A DNA stretch of 16,732 nt from Methanobacteriota archaeon (GCA_009779205.1 WRER01000001.1:1-16732), one strand, 5' to 3'. Numbered from the stretch's first letter, positions 1 through 8,566 are shown. Translations and numbers: made by a program. The notes: generated from the sequence alone by a model not told the origin.

Positions 1-29
1 AGATGGTGATGTTTTTCTTTTTGGCTCAT
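1..29 (-). CDS. 5' end of an unidentified gene downstream of glmS (partial)
   Basis: An ATG on the minus strand at 29-27 overlaps the last base of the glmS TAA (31-29) in a TAATG arrangement. It opens a frame reading M-S-Q-K-E-K-H-H-H that runs off the left edge without a stop. The same TAATG coupling occurs at the other end of glmS (1819), which supports a real, translationally coupled operon member. Only nine codons are visible, so no function can be given. Confidence 0.5.
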
Positions 30-1819
30 TATTCCACTGTTACACTTTTTGCTAAATTTCGCGGTTTGTCAATGTCACGTTCAAGTTTTGCTGCAATATG
101 ATATGCCAGTAATTGCAGGGCAACACTTGTTGTAAAGATGTCAATCATTGTCCCTTCTGGCTTAATTGGAATAATGTGATCAGCAAGTTCAATAAGCTCT
201 GGGGATCGAGGATCACCAAGTACAATAAGTGGTGTGCCTCTGGCCTTCATCTCTTTTAAATTGCCTATCATCACCGCATAGGTTGACCCTGGCAGACAGA
301 CCGCAACCACCGGAGTTTTGCTGGATAACAGAGCAAAGGGACCATGTTTTAACTCTCCTGCTGCATATGCTTCTGCATGGATATATGATATTTCTTTGAG
401 CTTTAATGCACCTTCCATAACAATAGGATAAAAAACGCCTCTTCCCACGTAAAACATATGTTCTGCATCCATGCAAAGATCAACCGCCGTGTCAAAAGAG
501 AGTGAAAGTACGGGAACAATCGCCTGATGAACCCGTGTGAGTTCATTATTAAAATCTTCGTTATGCAGGCAGTTTACAATCTGCAGCAGCACACCAAGCT
601 GTGCAATAAATGATTTTGTTGCTGCAACACTGATTTCAGGGCCAGCATGCATCAAAAGAGTGTGATCCGCTTCACGGGTGATGGAGCTTCCAAGCACGTT
701 TGTAATGGCTACAGATTCTGCATTAAAGCAGCGTCCTCGCTTCACTGCTGCAACAGTATCGGCAGTCTCTCCTGACTGAGAAATGGCTAAAAGAAGGCCA
801 TGCACTGGAGATGTAGCATATTTAAATTCAGAACCAATCTCAAGGCGAACGAGTTTACTGGTGGCCTCTTCAAGCATATAGGAAAAGATCATGCCTGCAT
901 GATATGATGTCCCACAGGCAACCACCGTTATGCATTGTGTGTCTTTAAGGGATTTTGGTAGAGTATCTGGCGTTATAGAACGAATCGACCGATACAGTGC
1001 TTCTGGTTCCTCGTAGATCTCTTTAAGCATATAATGAGGATATCCACCTTTTTTTACCTGCTGAGGAGAAAGTGTCAGTGTTGTTATATTGTACGGAACA
1101 CCTGTTTTGTTTCCTCCTCGTTTGTGAACATAATACCCAGTCTGATTTATGTGAATGATATCTCCATCATCAGGGTAGATAACCTGATCAGTGTACTCGA
1201 TTATCGGGAGCATATCAGATGCAAACAAGAACTCGCCGTCACCAAGCCCAAGTACTAAGGGGCTTTTGCATCGAACAGCAACAATCTCATTTGTGCCTTG
1301 TGCAAGTGCTAGAATGGCATAAGAGCCAATAATCATGTCCGTGACAATCTCTACGGCCTCTACCAGTGTTTTACGTCCTTGGTTCTGTTTTGGATACATC
1401 ACATCTTCTATAAGATGAGCAATGACTTCACTGTCCGTTTCAGAAGAAAACACATGGCCGTCAGAGATGAGTTTCTCCTTGAGAGTATGGTAATTTTCAA
1501 TGATGCCATTATGCACAATAGCAATGGTTTTTGTGCAGTCAGAGTGTGGATGAGCATTTATATCAGATGGAGGACCATGAGTAGCCCATCTGGTATGTCC
1601 AATGCCGACAGTTCCTCTGTTTTCTGCATCTTCTGCACCACAAATAATGCTTTGTTTGACATCTGAAATCCTTCCAACTCGTTTCATTATAGTAAGATCA
1701 GTTACGGTGTCTATTGCAATGCCAAATGAATCATATCCACGATATTCTAAAAGTAAGAGTCCCTGCATCAAAACCTGTGCAGCATCACGAAAGCCAGCAT
1801 ATCCAATGATGCCACACAT
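29..1819 (-). CDS. glmS: Glutamine--fructose-6-phosphate aminotransferase (isomerizing)
   Basis: Cytosolic GlmS converts fructose-6-phosphate and glutamine to glucosamine-6-phosphate and glutamate, the entry step of amino-sugar synthesis. The 596 residues match the usual length of about 600. The start is fixed because MCGIIGYAG puts the N-terminal nucleophile Cys at position 2, exposed once Met is removed, as required for the class II glutaminase. The N-terminal half is the glutaminase domain. The C-terminal half holds two SIS sugar-isomerase domains, with the SQSGETADT phosphate-binding loop in the first. The C-terminus NLAKSVTVE is the classic end that contributes to the active site. The ATG overlaps the stop of the upstream nucleotidyltransferase gene by one base (TAATG at 1821-1817), implying translational coupling. 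It supplies glucosamine for the UDP-GlcNAc needed by the pse genes in the window. Confidence 0.97.
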   Translation of the reverse strand: MCGIIGYAGFRDAAQVLMQGLLLLEYRGYDSFGIAIDTVTDLTIMKRVGRISDVKQSIICGAEDAENRGTVGIGHTRWATHGPPSDINAHPHSDCTKTIAIVHNGIIENYHTLKEKLISDGHVFSSETDSEVIAHLIEDVMYPKQNQGRKTLVEAVEIVTDMIIGSYAILALAQGTNEIVAVRCKSPLVLGLGDGEFLFASDMLPIIEYTDQVIYPDDGDIIHINQTGYYVHKRGGNKTGVPYNITTLTLSPQQVKKGGYPHYMLKEIYEEPEALYRSIRSITPDTLPKSLKDTQCITVVACGTSYHAGMIFSYMLEEATSKLVRLEIGSEFKYATSPVHGLLLAISQSGETADTVAAVKRGRCFNAESVAITNVLGSSITREADHTLLMHAGPEISVAATKSFIAQLGVLLQIVNCLHNEDFNNELTRVHQAIVPVLSLSFDTAVDLCMDAEHMFYVGRGVFYPIVMEGALKLKEISYIHAEAYAAGELKHGPFALLSSKTPVVAVCLPGSTYAVMIGNLKEMKARGTPLIVLGDPRSPELIELADHIIPIKPEGTMIDIFTTSVALQLLAYHIAAKLERDIDKPRNLAKSVTVE

Positions 1820-2976
1820 TATCGCACCTGCACCTGGTTTTCAATTATGCAAGAAGACAGATTCAATCCAATGCCAAGATCTGCTTCTGCACCGATGATC
1901 GTGTGTGACAGGGTGCTACATGAACCAATATGTGTCCCTGCACCAACAATGACACCAAACTGAGTATCAACCAGTTCACCCTGAGGCATTTTAAGAGCTC
2001 CGATCCCTTCAACCATTCTGACTGATGCTCCCATTCTGACATTTTCTCCAATAACAGAATCTGAAATGCAGCACTGCTCCGAAATGATGACATCTTCCAT
2101 CATAAGGGAATTTGAAACTGATGTAAATGGACTGATATAACTTCGTGCGCCGATACTGCATCCTGAACCAATGGAAATGTGAGATGCCAGTGTCACGTCA
2201 TGGCCGATATATACTGGTCCTCGAATATGGGTATATGGCCCGATCTTGACACCTGGTTCGAGGTACACAGCTCCTTCAATGACAGCATGGGAACTGATCT
2301 GCCCGTTTTTTACTGCTATTATCTGTGAGAGCAATAAGTCATTTAATCCAAGCAGGTGCCATGGCCAGATGGCATCTCCCCATTCAGAGGTGTATACCGC
2401 AGTAAATGGGACATGAGAAAGCGTAGCTTCCAAAAAATCAGTTATATCGTACCCGTACGAAGGAATCAAAGCACATAAGTCATGAGAAATATGGTAGGCA
2501 CCACAACTAATTGTCATGCTTGTTGCATGTTTTGGTTTTTCATGAATTGCTACGATCTGTTCTTCTTTTATAGTCAATATCCCATATTGCGTTGAATCTT
2601 TGCTGCGTGTCACCAATATTGCATTTGTGTGGTGCATGAGATCCATGATCGAGCTCACTGAGATATAATTGTCTCCTGGAAGAATGAGCAGATCACCAGT
2701 TACAAAAGGAAGTGCGGCAGCAACTGCATCAGCAGTTCCAAGTTGTGTTTTTTGGTGCACTACCTTAATATCATTGTACTGAGCGAGATATCTCATGACC
2801 ATTTCAGAGCGATATCCGACAACTACAATGATATCATGCACTTCTGCTGCATGCAATGATGCAATGACATGCCCCAGAATTGGTTTTCCTGCTACTGGAA
2901 GCAGTGCCTTTGGGCGATTTTGAGTAAGCGGGCGAAGGCGGCTTCCTTCCCCTGCTGCAAGAATGATTGCCTGCAT
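1819..2976 (-). CDS. Sugar-1-phosphate nucleotidylyltransferase with left-handed beta-helix domain (GlmU-like paralogue)
   Basis: A 385-residue two-domain protein. The N-terminal nucleotidyltransferase domain (about 1-230) has the pyrophosphorylase signature LAAGEGSRLRPLT at 6-18, with RPKALLPV following. The C-terminal part (about 235-385) is a hexapeptide-repeat beta-helix. It should activate a sugar-1-phosphate with UTP or dTTP. Unlike the longer neighbour, its helix lacks the H-x-x-Y-I-G-D acetyltransferase motif, so the C-terminal domain may be structural, allosteric, or act on another substrate (inference). An AGGT-type SD lies about 8 bases upstream, within the 36-base gap to the upstream gene. 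Its stop overlaps the glmS start. Family annotations often call such proteins bifunctional GlmU or glucose-1-phosphate thymidylyltransferase; the exact sugar is not visible here. Confidence 0.88.
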   Translation of the reverse strand: MQAIILAAGEGSRLRPLTQNRPKALLPVAGKPILGHVIASLHAAEVHDIIVVVGYRSEMVMRYLAQYNDIKVVHQKTQLGTADAVAAALPFVTGDLLILPGDNYISVSSIMDLMHHTNAILVTRSKDSTQYGILTIKEEQIVAIHEKPKHATSMTISCGAYHISHDLCALIPSYGYDITDFLEATLSHVPFTAVYTSEWGDAIWPWHLLGLNDLLLSQIIAVKNGQISSHAVIEGAVYLEPGVKIGPYTHIRGPVYIGHDVTLASHISIGSGCSIGARSYISPFTSVSNSLMMEDVIISEQCCISDSVIGENVRMGASVRMVEGIGALKMPQGELVDTQFGVIVGAGTHIGSCSTLSHTIIGAEADLGIGLNLSSCIIENQVQVR

Positions 2977-3012
2977 TGTTTTACCTGGTCTCCATCATGT
3001 TCTATAAATGAT

Positions 3013-4362
3013 CTATTCCCTATACATTGATTTATCACCGATATCACCCTGTATTCGTGATCCTGGTGCAAAAGCACAGTTGTTTCCTATACGCGAACCA
3101 ACATTTACTGAGCAGTTTATTCCAAACAGCACATTGTCTCCAATAACTGCACCAAATTTTTTACGTCCTGTATCTATTTTTCCCACTTTTATCGATGATT
3201 TGTCATGGCGGAGGTTGGCAACAATTGTCCCTGCACCAAAGTTACATCCAGAACCAATAACAGTATCTCCTATATAGTTAAAATGGGGAAGGTTTGTGTT
3301 TGGAAAAACAATTGAGTTTTTAATCTCTGTGCTATGCCCTATGTGGCAATTATCTCCAATCGCTGTTGCCCCCCTTATATAGGTATGAGGACCGATTTTA
3401 ACATTATTTCCAATGATACATGGACCTTCAATGTAGGTTCCTGACTTTATGATGGTTCCTGAACCAATAATAATTGTTCCATGCAACCAAACTCCCTCTT
3501 CGATAATAGCTCCCTGTGCAATGTTTTGATCGCAGCCGTTGTTTTTTTCTTCCTTAGTCAAAGCATGTTCAAGCAAGGATGCATTTGCATCCAAAAGATC
3601 CCAGGGAGAACCGAGATCTCTCCAATTTTCCATATATACTGCCCGCAATGTCTGTGAAGAGATAGCAGGTATTAATGCATCCACAAGCTCAAGTTCTCCT
3701 CGGGGAGAGGGGATAATATGGGAGAGCTGTTCGAAAATATCTGGATTAAAGTGGTACACACCACAGTTGATCAGTGATGAAGAAGAATTTTTTGATTTTT
3801 CTTCAAATGAAGTAACATAAAGAGAAGGAGTAGTACTGTCACGGTGCTCTTCAACCGTAACGACACCATATTTACTTGGATCTGAAACAGGACAGATGCC
3901 AAGTGTTGGAGCAGGAGACTGCCAGATCTTTTTGATATCCTGATCTGACAGAAGCATGTCTCCGTTTACCATCAAAAAGGATCCATGAACATGTGGTTTT
4001 GCAGTGAGTAATGCATCTGCTGTTCCTGCCTGGAGGGCTTGGCGAGCATATTGTATGGTAACACCAAATTCTTTTCCATCTTTGAAATGATCGCGAATGG
4101 CATGCTCTTGATAGCCAACAACGATAATAAACTCATGTATTCCGCTGTCCCTGACAGAGCATAAAAGATGTTCAAGCATCGGGCGATTTTTAATGGGTAT
4201 CATTACTTTTGGCCGTGAGCCGGTAAGAGGACGCATTCGTGTACCTTCACCAGCTGCAAGTATAACACACTGTTTTGGAGGGAGGGAAACGTATGAGTGC
4301 AAAGGCTGTGCTGAGGGTTCTTCTTTACTGTTTGAATCCTGTTGATATGGAAATTGTGTCAT
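3013..4362 (-). CDS. glmU: Bifunctional GlmU-type GlcN-1-P acetyltransferase / GlcNAc-1-P uridylyltransferase
   Basis: A 449-residue cytosolic enzyme making UDP-GlcNAc from glucosamine-1-phosphate, acetyl-CoA and UTP. The nucleotidyltransferase domain carries LAAGEGTRMRPLT at 35-47, with RPKVMIPI just after. The left-handed beta-helix occupies about 280-445. Residues 360-366 (H-F-N-Y-I-G-D) followed by GAGTIVANL match the bacterial GlmU acetyltransferase region H-L-T-Y-L-G-D...GAGT, so His360 is the likely catalytic base. There is a polar N-terminal extension of about 30 residues before the conserved core. No internal ATG or GTG precedes the core and there is no clear SD, so the first ATG is kept. 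It lies 10 bases after glmM and 36 bases before the second nucleotidyltransferase. Archaeal enzymes of this type, such as MJ1101, are known to do both reactions. Confidence 0.9.
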   Translation of the reverse strand: MTQFPYQQDSNSKEEPSAQPLHSYVSLPPKQCVILAAGEGTRMRPLTGSRPKVMIPIKNRPMLEHLLCSVRDSGIHEFIIVVGYQEHAIRDHFKDGKEFGVTIQYARQALQAGTADALLTAKPHVHGSFLMVNGDMLLSDQDIKKIWQSPAPTLGICPVSDPSKYGVVTVEEHRDSTTPSLYVTSFEEKSKNSSSSLINCGVYHFNPDIFEQLSHIIPSPRGELELVDALIPAISSQTLRAVYMENWRDLGSPWDLLDANASLLEHALTKEEKNNGCDQNIAQGAIIEEGVWLHGTIIIGSGTIIKSGTYIEGPCIIGNNVKIGPHTYIRGATAIGDNCHIGHSTEIKNSIVFPNTNLPHFNYIGDTVIGSGCNFGAGTIVANLRHDKSSIKVGKIDTGRKKFGAVIGDNVLFGINCSVNVGSRIGNNCAFAPGSRIQGDIGDKSMYRE

Positions 4363-4372
4363 TTTTAATGAA

Positions 4373-5674
4373 TTATTGATGGATTACTGCATATTTTGCA
4401 GAAGCAATGCGTTCATGTCCCTGTGCGAGAAGGTCTTTTGCTGTTTTCATGTCTCTTCCTTCGGCAGTGATGCGAATCTTTGGCTCTGTTCCACTGGCAC
4501 GAATAAGACACCAACCATCCTCTGTTTCAAACCGTATGCCATCGGTAGAAGATGCCGCACCAAGGGAAAGCATAATCTCATGATGATGCTTGATGTGAAA
4601 TGATTCACGAAGGAGTGGATATCTGGGTATTGCATCAATTTCTTTTGAGAGTTTTGTCTCTGATGCAATCTCTGCAAGCAAGCAGGCTGCATGGGGGCCA
4701 TCAGGGCAGTATGAAAGTTCAGGAAAGATCCAGGCGCCAGATGGTTCTCCGCCAAGTGTTCCTCCCTTTCGCAGTTCCTGTGAGACATGGGCATCGCCAA
4801 CAGGGGTTCTTCGAACCTCCATGTGCTCTTCCAGAACCATAGAGGCGTCATATGTTGTGACAATCTGTTTTGCATCAAGATATTTGGCAAATAAAAGTAA
4901 AAGCTGATCCCCTGGAATATATCTGCCTCTGTCATCAAATGCCATGAGGCGATCGGCATCTCCGTCGTGGATTAATGCTGCCTGTGCCTGTGTGGCTTTT
5001 ATGAGGTTTGGTATGTATGGAAGGTTTGATTCCAATGGTTCAGAGGGACGGGCAAATAGATAGTTGGGCTGTGCATTAATGGTGTGCAGATGTGCCCCTG
5101 CTTTAGTCAGTAGGGCTGGTGAAATACTACATCCTGCTCCGTTTCCACAGTCCAAAATAAGAGGGATGTTTTCTGCTACATCTGGGCAAAGATGCAGGAT
5201 GCGCTCCATATGCATGGTTACGGCATCGATCTCATATTTTGTTGCCTGTTCTTTCCATGTCCCATATCGATTGTTCTCTTCACTGTTCTCCTCGCTCCAT
5301 TCAGTGAGCAATGCTTCTATCTGCTGTTGTGAACCGGTGGAGATCGAGGAACCATCTTTTGTGAATAGTTTAATTCCATTATCTGGTTCTGGATTGTGAG
5401 AAGCAGTTATCATACAGCTTGCAGCATGGTCTTTTCCTGCATATGCAACGGTCGGGGTTGGCACAAGTCCTGCATATGCAACAGATACATTATTTGAGAG
5501 ACAACCACTGGCAAAGGCTTCACAAAGAAGTGATCCGGTTTTTCGAGAGTCATGTCCTAATACAATGCTATTTCCAGAACCTGCCAGACGGGCTGCTGCT
5601 GCTCCAACCCGCATGCTGAGCAGAGGAAATGTATCATCATAAGTGCGTCTGATTCCAGATGAGCCAAATAACAT
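4373..5674 (-). CDS. glmM: Phosphoglucosamine mutase (alpha-D-phosphohexomutase family)
   Basis: Interconverts glucosamine-6-phosphate and glucosamine-1-phosphate, linking GlmS to GlmU. The 433 residues show all four family signatures in order: the N-terminal FGSSGIR substrate loop (3-9), TASHNP with phosphorylated Ser92 (90-95), metal-binding DGDADR (237-242), sugar-specificity loop GGEPSG (308-313) and phosphate-binding RASGTEPK (392-399). Length fits archaeal GlmM (about 430-450). The sugar loop reads GGEPSGAW rather than the usual GGExSGH, so other hexose phosphates are not fully excluded, but the surrounding glmS and glmU make glucosamine the best reading. First gene of the minus-strand operon; AAGTGA about 7 bases before the ATG is a weak SD. 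Confidence 0.9.
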   Translation of the reverse strand: MLFGSSGIRRTYDDTFPLLSMRVGAAAARLAGSGNSIVLGHDSRKTGSLLCEAFASGCLSNNVSVAYAGLVPTPTVAYAGKDHAASCMITASHNPEPDNGIKLFTKDGSSISTGSQQQIEALLTEWSEENSEENNRYGTWKEQATKYEIDAVTMHMERILHLCPDVAENIPLILDCGNGAGCSISPALLTKAGAHLHTINAQPNYLFARPSEPLESNLPYIPNLIKATQAQAALIHDGDADRLMAFDDRGRYIPGDQLLLLFAKYLDAKQIVTTYDASMVLEEHMEVRRTPVGDAHVSQELRKGGTLGGEPSGAWIFPELSYCPDGPHAACLLAEIASETKLSKEIDAIPRYPLLRESFHIKHHHEIMLSLGAASSTDGIRFETEDGWCLIRASGTEPKIRITAEGRDMKTAKDLLAQGHERIASAKYAVIHQ

Positions 5675-6007
5675 ATCAATTTCACTTTTTATATTAGCTA
5701 TTCGTGTGTGATATTCTTTTTTGCACTTATTGCTTTATGTAGGCATTCTTTTGGTACCATATTTGCAACTGCGTTTTTGTGTTCAATTCCAGGGAAGCTT
5801 TCTTCCCTGTACTTCTTGATTATCAATTCGACGTGTTTTTTACATATATCGAGAATTTTCAGCAATATATACAGGTTTCTTACCTTCCTGACTCAATCTG
5901 ACGATACTTTTTTTAAGTAGAAATTGCTGGTACTTCTTCGTGATTCACTCTTGTAATCACTATCTACTCACCTTTTTCCCCATTCCTATCAAATATGTAC
6001 CCACATA
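5675..6007. other. Intergenic region between divergent glmM and pseC
   Basis: This 333-base gap separates two divergently transcribed genes, so it must hold promoters for both unless glmM is read with the small broken frame described at 5698-5960. An AT-rich block (TTTTTATATTA, 5686-5696) resembles a TATA box on the minus strand. It sits only about 16 bases before the glmM ATG, too close to set a start there. No SD is visible before pseC (6008). No RNA gene or clear repeat was found. Confidence 0.4.
5698..5960 (-). pseudogene. Possible small frame-broken gene upstream of glmM
   Basis: A GTG at 5960-5958 has an AAGGTGA Shine-Dalgarno site about 7 bases upstream (near 5966-5973) and opens MITRVNHEEVPAIST before a TAA at 5915-5913, next to a poly-A run. 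A second frame continues with coding-like text (LLKKSIVRLSQEGKKPVYIAE). A third frame carries about 50 hydrophilic residues, including KKYREESFPGIEHKN, to a TAG at 5700-5698. Joined, they would give roughly 85-88 residues needing two frame changes. The good SD and sensible amino-acid make-up in successive frames suggest a decayed gene or sequence errors. I do not recognise the family. The opposite-strand frame at 5708-5920 is very rich in Phe, Leu and Ile and is probably spurious. Confidence 0.33.
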
Positions 6008-7144
6008 ATGCCTCATAAAAAAATACCCTATGGTCATCAATACATCGATGATGATGACATCCAGGCTGTCACTGCCGTACTCCAATCAGACTGGCTCACT
6101 CAGGGCCCTCTTATCGAACAATTTGAAGAAGCAGTTGCTGCGTACTGTCATGCAAAATACGCAGTCTGTGTAAACAGTGCAACGAGCGCACTCCATATTG
6201 CATGCAAAGCTGCCGGCCTCTCTCCTGGGCATACTCTTTGGACCTCTCCAAATACCTTTGTCGCTTCTGCGAACTGTGCCTGCTACTGTGGGGCAGACCC
6301 TGACTTTGTAGACATCGACCCCGAGACCTACAATCTCTCTCCATTTGCTCTCGAACGAAAGCTCACACAAAGTAAACCTCCAAAAGTGCTCATTCCTGTT
6401 CATTTTGCAGGACAATCCTGTGACATGCAGATCATACGACACCTCATGCCAGAAAGAACTGTCATCATTGAGGATGCCTCACATGCAATCGGGGGAAAAT
6501 ATCAAGGAAATCCTATTGGATGCTGTCAATATTCTGATATGACAGTATTCAGTTTTCATCCTGTGAAGATTATCACCAGCGCTGAAGGAGGCATGGTACT
6601 TACAAACAACAAGGAATATTATGAAAAACTAAAACAATATCGAAGCCATGGAATCATAAAAACCTCTTCTCCAGATCCATGGATGTATGAACAGATCGAA
6701 CTCGGCTGGAACTATCGTATGCCAGATATTCTCGCAGCTCTCGGATTAAGCCAACTCCAAAAGATCGACATGTTCGTAAAAGAACGAAACAGGCTCGCAA
6801 GGCGTTATCATGTGCTCCTATCTTCTCTCCCTGTAATCTGCCCTTCTGTTTCAAAAGATACATACTCATCATGGCATCTCTATGTTATCTGGGTTGATCC
6901 ATCCATACGCCGTAGCCTCTATGACTATCTTCATGAACATGGAATTGGAGTAAATGTGCACTATATTCCTGTTCACACCCAGCCCTACTATCAACAGCGT
7001 GGATTCCAAATTGGCCAGTACCCAAACGCGGAAACATACTATGCTGGTGCGATTACCCTTCCACTCTATTGTGGTCTATCCGATGCCGAACAAAACTACA
7101 TCGTATCGACACTTAAAACAGGGCTTGAACTCGCACAGATATAA
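6008..7144 (+). CDS. pseC: UDP-4-amino-4,6-dideoxy-N-acetyl-beta-L-altrosamine transaminase
   Basis: A PLP-dependent DegT/DnrJ/EryC1/StrS aminotransferase of 378 residues, the second step of pseudaminic-acid synthesis: it transfers an amino group from glutamate to C4 of the keto sugar made by PseB. The N-terminus IPYGHQYIDDDDIQAV followed by SDWLTQGP is typical of PseC. The PLP lysine is Lys187 in F-S-F-H-P-V-K-I-I-T, followed by AEGG; EDASHAIGG upstream contributes the PLP-binding acidic residue. The start agrees with the conserved N-terminus, though no SD precedes it. LegC or a PglE/ArnB-like transaminase is the alternative, but HPVKIIT plus a PseB gene next door favours PseC. Unusually, it faces pseB tail to tail instead of following it in an operon. 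Confidence 0.9.
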   Translation: MPHKKIPYGHQYIDDDDIQAVTAVLQSDWLTQGPLIEQFEEAVAAYCHAKYAVCVNSATSALHIACKAAGLSPGHTLWTSPNTFVASANCACYCGADPDFVDIDPETYNLSPFALERKLTQSKPPKVLIPVHFAGQSCDMQIIRHLMPERTVIIEDASHAIGGKYQGNPIGCCQYSDMTVFSFHPVKIITSAEGGMVLTNNKEYYEKLKQYRSHGIIKTSSPDPWMYEQIELGWNYRMPDILAALGLSQLQKIDMFVKERNRLARRYHVLLSSLPVICPSVSKDTYSSWHLYVIWVDPSIRRSLYDYLHEHGIGVNVHYIPVHTQPYYQQRGFQIGQYPNAETYYAGAITLPLYCGLSDAEQNYIVSTLKTGLELAQI

Positions 7145-7149
7145 ACGAT

Positions 7150-7178
7150 CTTTTTCATCTCGCACACGATGAAAAAAG
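7150..7178. terminator. Stem-loop between convergent pseC and pseB
   Basis: TTTTTCATC (7151-7159) pairs perfectly with GATGAAAAA (7168-7176) around an 8-base loop, just past the pseC stop and about 60 bases past the pseB stop. It lies between two convergent genes, where a bidirectional terminator or 3'-end stabilising hairpin is expected. No T-run follows the stem on the plus strand. The stem is A/T-rich, so the structure is only moderately stable. Confidence 0.4.
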
Positions 7179-7238
7179 TAACTGTATAATTATTCAGGAA
7201 TACTGGGCAAACATACAGAGCAAATGTTACCAGCGATC

Positions 7239-8228
7239 CTACGATTCATTGTTCTGAAAGATCATTTCTCGTAGACTTGCGTCTGAAAGCCAGGCTGTGT
7301 TATTGTCACTGGAGTATCTAAAACCTTCTGGTAAAGAAAAAGTACAGTCATCAGTTCTCCATAGTGATAATTCAGGTATGATTTCATAGTGAGTGTCATA
7401 CTCAACAGTGTGTCTTGCTTCATCTTCAGTGATCAGGACCTCATGGAGTTTTTCACCTGGACGCATTCCAATGACGTTCCATGTGCTATCTGGCGCAATT
7501 GCACGAGCGAGATCGGTTACACGCATGGATGGTATTTTTGGGATGAAGATCTCTCCACCTTTCATCCTTTCAAGTGATTGGATGACGAACTGGACTCCTT
7601 GTTCAAGTGTCAGCCAGAAGCGTGTCATACGCTCATCTGTAATTGTGATTGTTCCTGATTTTGCTTGTTCAATGAAGAGGGGCACAACGCTCCCTCGGCT
7701 TCCAACAACGTTTCCATACCTGACACAGGAGATCTTCGTCCGTTTGCCTGTGTTTGATCTTGTATACACATTCCCTTGAACCAGAAGTTTTTCCATGACC
7801 ATCTTTGTTGCCCCATACAGGTTGACAGGGTGCACAGCTTTGTCTGTACTCAGAGCAAGGACATATTCAATTCCTTCGTTAATTGAGGCGTTGATGAGGT
7901 TCGTAGCTCCTTGGATATTTGTTCGCACTGCTTCTATTGGATTATATTCACAGATTGGGACGTGTTTTAATGCTGCAGCATGAATGACAATATCTACCCC
8001 TTGCATGGCACGAGCCAGGCGTCGTTCATCGCGAATGTCTCCAATAAAAAAGCGAAGGCGCTTGTCATTGAAGTCTTGCTCCATCTGGTACTGCAAGAAC
8101 TCTGATCTTGAGTAGATACGGATTGATGTTGGATTGTGATGGGTAAGAACATATCGTGTGAACATCTGCCCAAATGAGCCAGTTCCCCCTGTTAACAGGA
8201 TATTTTTTCCGTCAAGTATTGAAGTCAT
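7239..8228 (-). CDS. pseB: UDP-N-acetylglucosamine 4,6-dehydratase (inverting)
   Basis: A 329-residue NAD(P)-dependent extended SDR of the FlaA1/PseB type, converting UDP-GlcNAc to UDP-2-acetamido-2,6-dideoxy-beta-L-arabino-hexos-4-ulose, the first committed step of pseudaminic-acid synthesis. The Rossmann loop is TGGTGSFG (13-20). The catalytic set is T128-D129-K130 with Tyr138 and Lys142 (TDKAVHPVNLYGATK), the arrangement known for PseB/FlaA1. The late motif SSDNNTAWLS near the C-terminus is also typical. LegB/PglF-type retaining dehydratases usually have other N-terminal loops or membrane segments, which are missing here, so PseB is favoured. Its substrate is the product of the GlmS/GlmM/GlmU genes in the same window. 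Transcribed divergently from the 8567 operon; only a weak AGAG SD-like site precedes the ATG. Confidence 0.93.
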   Translation of the reverse strand: MTSILDGKNILLTGGTGSFGQMFTRYVLTHHNPTSIRIYSRSEFLQYQMEQDFNDKRLRFFIGDIRDERRLARAMQGVDIVIHAAALKHVPICEYNPIEAVRTNIQGATNLINASINEGIEYVLALSTDKAVHPVNLYGATKMVMEKLLVQGNVYTRSNTGKRTKISCVRYGNVVGSRGSVVPLFIEQAKSGTITITDERMTRFWLTLEQGVQFVIQSLERMKGGEIFIPKIPSMRVTDLARAIAPDSTWNVIGMRPGEKLHEVLITEDEARHTVEYDTHYEIIPELSLWRTDDCTFSLPEGFRYSSDNNTAWLSDASLREMIFQNNES

Positions 8229-8566
8229 GATATCTCTTGAAAAGTAGTTGGTTGTATTATTTGCAGCTTCAAGATAAAGGGTATTTGTATTGGTTGTTGT
8301 TATGTGTGTTTTGCTCTGTATTCTTTGTCTGCTTCCAATGACTTTTTGAGCCCCTCATTTCTCTGGATATGTGAGTTAATTACTAAAATTTGGAATAAAA
8401 TGTGCATTGAAAAGAACTAAATAATCTACAGAGAGAATAATGGATAAAAGGAGTAGACATCAAAGGATCGGTTATGCAATGTGAAAAAGCGTTTCTTTCT
8501 TTTGATTATATGATATTTTCATTCTGTGTTGTTTTTATAATATATGATGTCTGTCTTTTCAAATAG
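8229..8566. promoter_or_regulatory. Divergent promoter region between pseB and the reductase operon
   Basis: 338 bases without a convincing gene; the longest plus-strand mini-frame noticed (ATG near 8440) has only about 14 codons and no support. For the plus strand there is a strong TATA element at 8534-8545. For pseB on the minus strand, AAATAATAC (around 8254-8262) lies about 30 bases upstream of the ATG and could be its TATA box, giving a very short leader. The middle (about 8270-8520) holds nothing I can name. Confidence 0.4.
8534..8545 (+). promoter_or_regulatory. Archaeal TATA box of the aldo/keto reductase operon
   Basis: TTTATAATATAT is centred about 27 bases upstream of the GTG at 8567, the distance at which archaeal TBP/TFB places the transcription start. 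Transcripts would then begin at or just before the start codon, giving a leaderless or near-leaderless mRNA. There is no SD at a usable distance: AGGTG at 8565-8569 overlaps the GTG and is 3 bases from the in-frame ATG at 8573. Confidence 0.5.

Noticed and set aside
2892..3077. Minus-strand 61-codon frame across the junction of the two nucleotidyltransferase genes
   Set aside because: Shadow of two well supported genes in another frame.
5708..5920. Plus-strand frame of 70 codons in the glmM-pseC gap
   Set aside because: Very rich in Phe, Leu, Ile and Cys with no family likeness and no SD; the opposite strand is better explained by a hydrophilic, broken small gene.
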